DNA of 64,000 nucleotides, from contig NC_132981.1 in NCBI RefSeq assembly GCF_047496725.1, positions 10,342,501 through 10,406,500 of the forward strand, written 5' to 3'. Shown piece after piece: positions 57,619 through 64,000 of this stretch. The stretch is from Anoplolepis gracilipes. Lineage: Eukaryota > Arthropoda > Insecta > Hymenoptera > Formicidae. Below the pieces are notes generated by a model. The model saw only the letters and a list, made by a program, of their open reading frames with translations, was not told the DNA's origin and did no database searches. The position numbers and the translations under genes were made by a program. Within the stretch, counting starts at the first letter, position 1. Each line of letters opens with the position of its first letter.

Positions 57619-59728
57619 TTAATACAATTGTTTGTAATTACATCTCACGAATGGCTGGCCTGACGAGAAACTTAACTTGACTAAATCTCGGTCCAGAGCA
57701 CAATACAGATGACTGCTATCAAATTGTAGAGAATAAATCGGGCTGTTTGACATTTGCGAATTCATATAATATAACTAGAAATTTTAAAGAAATTTGTAAT
57801 GATAACATATAAAATGCAAAAGGTGTATAATTGCAGTTTAAAACAAATAAGAACCTGAACGAAATTACGCATCCTTTGATCCCACAGAACAGCCGCACCA
57901 CAATGCTGTGTTCCTGTAATTATATTGTATTGATAATCGGATGAAATACAATATAATCCTGCATCATTTGGATCCGCCCATGAGCCAACGCATTTCTCGA
58001 TTCTGAAATCGTAATTATTAACATTCAGACTCACATAATTGCGAATATAACGAGTCGAGTGATACACATATTACCTCAAATCCCATTTTCGGACACATGT
58101 ATCATAGCCACAGGTGAATAAAGTCTGTGGATTATCCCACACCATATCTAATATTCCAGCACCGTGTCTCCATGGATATCGTATTTCATCGAACATCGCA
58201 TAACTGAAATCTCTCTATTAGCTTGTTGCACATTGTTCACTACACACCAAAATCATATTCAATCATACATCTCATAACACGATCAATTAACTTGCTATAT
58301 TAATTTAAAATATTACCGTTTCAGTGTTTCAATATTGATTAAATGAAGTGGTGGAATGTTAGTAGTTCCAGACGAGCCAACTGCGAATTGCATTCCCGTG
58401 GGATCAATCGCAAGTGACTGCACTCTATCTATTTTATTCATGAAATCTATGCTAATCTCATTTTTATCGAAATTACTTTCTTCAATATCTACATTTTTTT
58501 GTATCTAAACAGAAACAAACACATTATGTTATAAAGTATCATTGCATTATATAAGCAAATCATTCCTTCATCTTACCTTTATCATACCATCAACTGAACC
58601 TGATATAATATTTTGTGACGTTGCACCTATGCCATTAATATCGCAAGAATGAACACACTTCAATATCTTTACAACACATGGATAGCTTTTCTTTGGTTCT
58701 ACCCAATACTGTATATCACCGTTGCTAAAAAGAGTTTTTGCAAAAAATGTTATTATCGAAAAAGACAAAGTGCAAACAGTAACTGGATACACACCTATGA
58801 CCACTTATAATGAAATTTTCACAGAGGACAAATTTGCAAATATCTACTCCACGTATTTTATTATAATAATTATAAAAGACAATATTATGATTTGGTTCTA
58901 CATTAACTTTGTTCTTAAAATGATTCAAATTGCGTTTAACACCATAAAGCTGACTACCACCACTCCACCAAAGAGTGTCATTTGTCATTTGCAACCATGG
59001 CATCACTTTTACTTTATTTGATATTACAATATACTTGTGATATCTTCCATATTGCCAATTGTAAGATACAAGCCACATAGTACGCGGAGATAATATTGGA
59101 TTACATCTAAAAAACAAAATAATTATATTCTTTAAGATATCCTTATATAAAATTGTCACAAGGATTGTATCCTTCCAAATTGTAAATAAAATACTAAAAT
59201 GCATCTTATAAATATTCAATTATCAATATATAATAAAAAAAGGAGCTTAATATCAATATGTTAAGAACAGTTATGTTAATAAGAACAACAAAAGGAATAA
59301 CACATAATCAAACTTTAAATTAAAAAATTATGTATTTTATTTTATTGTTATTATTAATAAATGTTACTTCCAAGTAACATTTATTAATAACAATGCAATT
59401 TATTACTTTGTTTAAATTCATAACTCTAATAGAGAAAGTTTTGATTTAAATAAAGATATGTCAATTTAATTAATCTTTATTTAATTACTATCTCTGTTAT
59501 TATGTCACGTATAACCTGTAAAACGCACCTCTGACGAAATCTTTCTGACGTTTGATTCGTGACAAACAATCCTCTATTTTTTTTTATCCAGGCTGCATCC
59601 GACTGTACAATCTCATAAAATCGCTTGCATACTTCGCTGAGTCGCACCAAATCGAAAGCATCGCAATAATCAAAGATCATTAGCAACACTTCGTACGGCA
59701 AGATGTCCAAATGCAAAGTATCTGTCAT
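57619..59728 (-). CDS. FBXW9: F-box/WD-repeat protein, probably FBXW9
   Basis: The F-box binds Skp1 in an SCF ubiquitin ligase and the WD40 propeller would bind the substrate. Exons in transcript order: 59529-59728, 58795-59106, 58577-58724, 58317-58504, 58075-58203, 57855-58002 and 57619-57774, with matching phases, 426 residues. An F-box lies at about 9-50 (L-P-Y-E-V-L-L-M-I-F, then L-S-E-V-C-K-R-F). WD40-type repeats follow; clear examples are G-S-V-D-G-M-I-K and C-G-Y-D-T-C-V-R-K-W-D-L. I chose the ATG at 59728 as the first ATG of the frame. The FBXW9 name rests on domain order and overall feel; another F-box/WD protein is possible. It is convergent with ACO1, with stops 715 bases apart. 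Two CACGTG boxes lie about 210 bases upstream. Confidence 0.82.
59350..59391. repeat. short perfect inverted repeat in F-box gene intron 1
   Basis: Twenty-base arms (59350-59369 and 59372-59391) are exact reverse complements with a two-base loop. It is likely an AT-rich hairpin without coding capacity. Confidence 0.7.
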
Positions 59729-59932
59729 TTTTTTTATATTATACGTTTCCACTTCTGTCTTTTTTTATTGCATCCACATTAGGAAGAAGTGTCTGCGATT
59801 TAATTTAATTGTTTCACACTATAATGTCTTTTTCTTTTTTCTTAAATACCTCCAATACATTTCGTCACACTTGATTATGTTTGACCCAGCGCGTGAACTA
59901 TATTCTCGACTCTCGAATCTTGATCTTGCTCT

Positions 59933-59961
59933 GTCACGTGGCATGTCATGGTACACGTGAC
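59933..59961 (-). promoter_or_regulatory. pair of inverted E-boxes (CLEAR-like) upstream of the F-box gene
   Basis: GTCACGTG at 59933-59940 and CACGTGAC at 59954-59961 are mirror copies of each other. Each shares eight of the ten bases of the GTCACGTGAC CLEAR element recognised by MITF/TFEB-type factors. They lie 205-233 bases upstream of the F-box gene start codon. Binding by USF/Myc/Max-type factors is also possible. Confidence 0.5.
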
Positions 59962-60532
59962 AAAAGCGGCACATATTTCAAAAGACACACACATCACAGA
60001 TATGTCACCTCTCTTTGGTGTGCTATTACATATTATTACATTATTGCTTAGCAATTTATACAACAAAATTATATGTTCCATAAAGTCTGTATATATATTT
60101 TAAAAAATTTATTTTTTGCATTCCTGAGCTTTTCTCACACAATTTCGATAAAAAGTGAGATATTAAAGATACATTTTTCTAATTTTTTAAACTAATTTAA
60201 AAATTAATAATCAAGTTAATGCATATATATGTATAATAATAGTTTTTTAGTATCGTCAATTAAATAAAAAATTAATTTTATTATTTTAAATAATAAATTT
60301 TTATAAGAACATTTACACATCATCTTAATAATTGTAGATCGTATATAAATATCGTTTGTATTAAGTATCCTAATTTATTAAGATATGTAGAAATAAAATA
60401 TAAAAAAGTAAATTTAAACTTTATCTTAAGATATTATATAATATATATTATATATATATGTATTGTACATGTAAGAAAATAAAATTCTTATTTTTTTAAT
60501 ATTAAATATTTATAAAAAAGTTGTATAAAACA

Positions 60533-63440
60533 TTATGTTTCTGCTACAACACAATGTCTCTGTGCATCATCAGGTTTTCTCCATTCAACATTATTTCGTG
60601 TGTCTGCAATAAAAAACAAGGGTCTTTTTTAGTTTTTTCACCATAATCTACAGAAGTTACATCTTGGCGATTTAAAAATGATTTGCAATTCTTTACCTGG
60701 TGTTTTATGTTTTAAGTACAGAATATGAAGAATGAGATACATTAATGCGGAAAATGCTGCGAGTACTGAAAATATTCTTAAAGTGATTGCACCACCGACT
60801 TTCTTGTAGAAGATACCTCCTATTAAACTACCAACCGCGAATCCTGAAAAAAATTCAAATATTTCAAGAATTTTTATTAATTGCAAAAATATAAATCTAT
60901 ACTATTTTTGCAAAACAATTTTTTTTTACAAAAAAATAATTTTCGATGTATAACTGTAACGAATTCTTACCGAAGCCATCGTCCATCCCTGCCACAATTC
61001 CTTGAACGGTTGCTGATGTGCCGGGTGGTGATACTGCGCTCGCGTATGCTACTATTGTCGTGTAGCAGAGCGCGTATGATGGTCCTTGCATGAAAAATTC
61101 TACCGGAAGTACCCACCATGGTGTTGGCGCGAAAGATATTAATCCTAGACGCAGTGCGTAGCATAAAAAGCAGAATGTAAAGGTGTAACCATATCCAAAC
61201 TTCTTCAATATTTTACCTGGAGAAAGAAGAAATTTGAGATTATATTTATAAGCGTAAAATACTTTCAATTGTACACTTATTAATATTATTTATGTAATTC
61301 CTAAACTTTATGATACAGAAAAATTTTTTATGTGTACCAGAAAACGAGAAGAATATTATTTCGCCACCGAGAGTCTCTGCGGCTACTATTAGACCCTCTA
61401 TTAACTTAATTTCACCCATATATCCGGTTGCCATAGCAAGATCTTCTAAATACCTAGTTAAAAAACATTAAATAATAATTCTATTTGTATTTCTATCGAA
61501 TTATGGGAAAATGCCCAAAAATACAATAATAGAAATAAAAGTTTACCAAAATAAAAAGTAAATCATGAAGCTATCAAGAATACCAGCGAGGGTAGCAAAA
61601 CATAGAAATATAACGATAGGTTTTAATTTCAAAAGAGCACATACATCCTTCATTATACTTTTCGAACTTGACATGAGTGGCAGCTGTAAGAAAAACATAT
61701 AATAAGAGATGAAAATAATATAATATAAATAAGTAAATATAATATAAATAAAACTATAAATATATAAACATATATATCAAATAATAATGTATAAAAAAAT
61801 ATAATATAAACAAAACTGTCTCTCTCTTCTTATATTATTTTTGCCACTTTTTTTTTTCTTAATTCATAATACAATTACCTCTAGTTTTCTGCAGCAAATT
61901 AAATCGACACAAGTAAATGCAAACACGAGAAGAAATGCTGGCGTATAAGTCTTATAGATTCCTCCTTGCGACCACAAATCTACTGTGTAGCCGGATAGAA
62001 ATGCTGCGATACCAAAACCAATCGTACCCCATACTCGTTGTCTACCGTACCCCATTTGTCCACCTTCACCTGAAAGGATAAATAAATAAGTTGAGAAAAG
62101 CATTTCTCCCTTTTTCATAATATTCATGTATAAAACTGGACAGCTAAATTATTGCAAAATTACTTCAAATTATATGCAAATAATATTTTTATAAATATAT
62201 ACAAAAACTCTTACCTAATATGTCAAAACAAATTGCATCGCTTATACAATTGGAAACATTAAAACCAATGTTGCCAAGAGACATTAAGAGGACAAATCCC
62301 CAGAAAGTAATAGAAGTATATATACAATGAGTATCGTCGAAATCATGGCAGGTAACATTGCAATTATTTATTATCTTTTGATGACACAATGACGTTTCAT
62401 TATTATTTAATAGACATGTAGTATCTGGTGAAATGAATGCTTCTCCTTTAACTGCATGAAAAGACACTTGTGTGGAAAAATTCGTATCCTTGCATGTCCA
62501 ATAACACGTAGTATCTTTTGTACCGTTACACGATGCCATTGCTGAGGTATGCTAAATAAATAATAAATAATTTAAAACGTAGCTAAAAATGTTTGAATAG
62601 ATTTATAAAAATAAATATATAAATTCATGTAATATTGAAATTTTTACTAAATAATGTTTCTTATAAGAATTCTACTATTATTGCGTTATTAATAAAAAAT
62701 TGTATTGTAAAAAAATAAAAATTTACATAGTCCATATCGCAAGACGGCAAAGATGAACATGATATGTTTTGAAACTGATGATTCGGTAGCATTGGACCCG
62801 GCAGTATTGGTAGAAAGTACATCAAAATGTAACAACCACTCGTTACAGTAAGCAATGTTATAAATATCACTTTTCTCCAAGCGCGAAAATAGTCTACGAC
62901 AAAGCCGAATGCTGATTTTGCGATCAGAAATAGAATAGGCAAAACCGCGGTTATGGAACCCATAATTAATGGCGAGACACCCAGTTGCTTGCCATACACT
63001 GGTAGAAACGGTAAAATAGGGCCCATAGCTAAAATTAGAAAAATAATTATTATTATCTTCTTGCAATATATTTAAAATAATAATTTATCAAACTATTAAT
63101 AATTAATGTTTAATATCTTTAACGTTATTATAATATATACATTTCATAAATATAATACATATTCTGTCTATAATAAGTATATGATATATAAGATATATTA
63201 TGAAGATCTTGAGTGTATATTTTATATTTTCATATTTTGTATAGTTATATATATAAATATATTCTTCTCATTATATAAATATATGTATCTCTTTATATTT
63301 TGTCATGAAGAAGACATGAAAAAAGTTTTAAATTAGATAAGAATTCTCTTAGTGGTAGTATATATAAAAGAAATATATTTACCTGCCATAAAAAAGAAAT
63401 AGTGCGCCTTTACAGGCAATTGCTTATAATTGATTTTCAT
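60533..63440 (-). CDS. MFSD6: major facilitator superfamily domain protein, MFSD6-like
   Basis: This is a multi-pass membrane transporter-like protein; the substrate is unknown. Exons in transcript order: 63383-63440, 62727-63028, 62215-62551, 61879-62069, 61547-61683, 61338-61453, 60971-61216, 60697-60843 and 60533-60603, all phases matching, 534 residues. The family N-terminus reads L-P-V-K-A-H-Y-F-F-F. P-F-L-P-V-Y-G-K-Q-L-G opens the first transporter half. Exons 2-3 code for a long Cys-rich loop with N-x-S/T sites (about 97-195), expected outside the cell. Y-G-R-Q-R-V-W-G-T-I-G-F-G starts a later helix. G-P-S-Y-A-L and G-T-S-A-T-V-Q-G with G-M-D-D-G-F-G are family hallmarks of MFSD6. A short soluble tail ends the protein. 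An untranslated 5' exon probably lies upstream (donor at 63668). Confidence 0.9.
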
Positions 63441-63668
63441 GATATTCAGATAAAAAAATAGATACTGGTATATCCAAAAAATTTTGTATCCTTATACTTT
63501 ACACTTTTATGCAGATAAAAATATTAAATTGATGCAATCATGTTTACAATTTAATAGTAAAATAATATTACTCATACAGCACATGTCCATAAAAGTCTAA
63601 AAGCGACTTAAAGCTGTTTTATCGATCTTTAAGATATCTTTTAGCCTTTTTTATGCTGCTTAGGTTAC

Positions 63669-64000
63669 CTGCAAAAATATCGTGTAAAAGGTATTTCCAC
63701 AAGTATATTACACATTTTAGCAGAATGTTATAAACACATTTGGCATTTCCGCGAAAATTATATTTCATATAAGATTATATATTTCATAGAATATCGCGTG
63801 TGCATTTGAATTTGAATCGCCATTTATATCGCGATTTATATTGGAACTTCAAAAACTACAAACTTCAAACGCTTCCAAAATGGCGCCGCACGATGCTGCG
63901 ATCAGCTGTTTGTTGTCATATCATTGACACACGCATTTTACGCATGATTCAATGTTTTTTTTTTTTTATAAGCACTCGTTCGCTTGTCGTACACTGTTGC
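63669..64000 (-). promoter_or_regulatory. promoter and untranslated 5' exon of the MFSD6-like gene (right edge)
   Basis: On the minus strand a donor (TTTTTGCAG|GTAACC, exon side starting at 63669) sits about 230 bases upstream of the coding start. It suggests a non-coding first exon. Further up, GGCGCCATTTTGG (about 63876-63890) contains the GCCATTTT core bound by YY1/Pho-type factors, often placed near start sites of housekeeping genes. The window ends inside this region. Confidence 0.45.

Noticed and set aside
59730..59752. Upstream extension of the F-box protein by eight residues
   Set aside because: The extension would start at GTG. The first ATG of the frame is at 59728.

Overview
This window is nuclear DNA from an insect. 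It is AT-rich, with (AT)n microsatellites and poly-A/T runs, many short GT-AG introns, short terminal-inverted-repeat transposons in the introns, and eukaryotic genes broken into many exons. The gene set and sequence style suggest a hymenopteran, perhaps an ant, but that is inference. I found no tRNA, rRNA or CRISPR array. All exon models come from reading splice sites, phase and family similarity by eye.

Layout. 1-197: last coding exon (+) of a gene that starts off the left edge. 198-6795: no coding gene recognised. It holds three GC/CpG-rich islands, one ending in a good splice donor (candidate 5' exon), and a tandem duplication split by a small transposon. 6796-27507 (+): MADD/Rab3-GEF, about 30 coding exons, ending in a glutamine-rich tail. 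30307-32649 and 34209-35452 (+): two short-chain dehydrogenases (SDRs), the second with altered cofactor and active-site motifs. 35453-41666: long gap, no gene recognised. 41667-43621 (-): SRSF1/SF2. 44854-45492 (-): LAMTOR5. 46150-56904 (+): cytosolic aconitase/IRP1, diverging from LAMTOR5 across about 660 bp. 57619-59728 (-): an F-box/WD40 protein, best matched to FBXW9. 60533-63440 (-): an MFSD6-like transporter, with its 5' exon and promoter at the right edge.

The genes are unrelated housekeeping, regulatory and neuronal genes, not an operon or cluster. Loose themes are lysosome/mTORC1 signalling (LAMTOR5, E-boxes near LAMTOR5 and the F-box gene), vesicle traffic (MADD), splicing (SRSF1) and iron/TCA metabolism (ACO1). 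I saw no clearly new multi-gene system. The points most worth following are MADD's polyglutamine tail (33 uninterrupted Gln), two frame-supported GC-AG introns, a small cassette exon in MADD, seven short transposons (one hAT-type with an exact 8-bp target duplication), the unusual second SDR, and unexplained exon-like islands in the 4.7-kb intron of ACO1.
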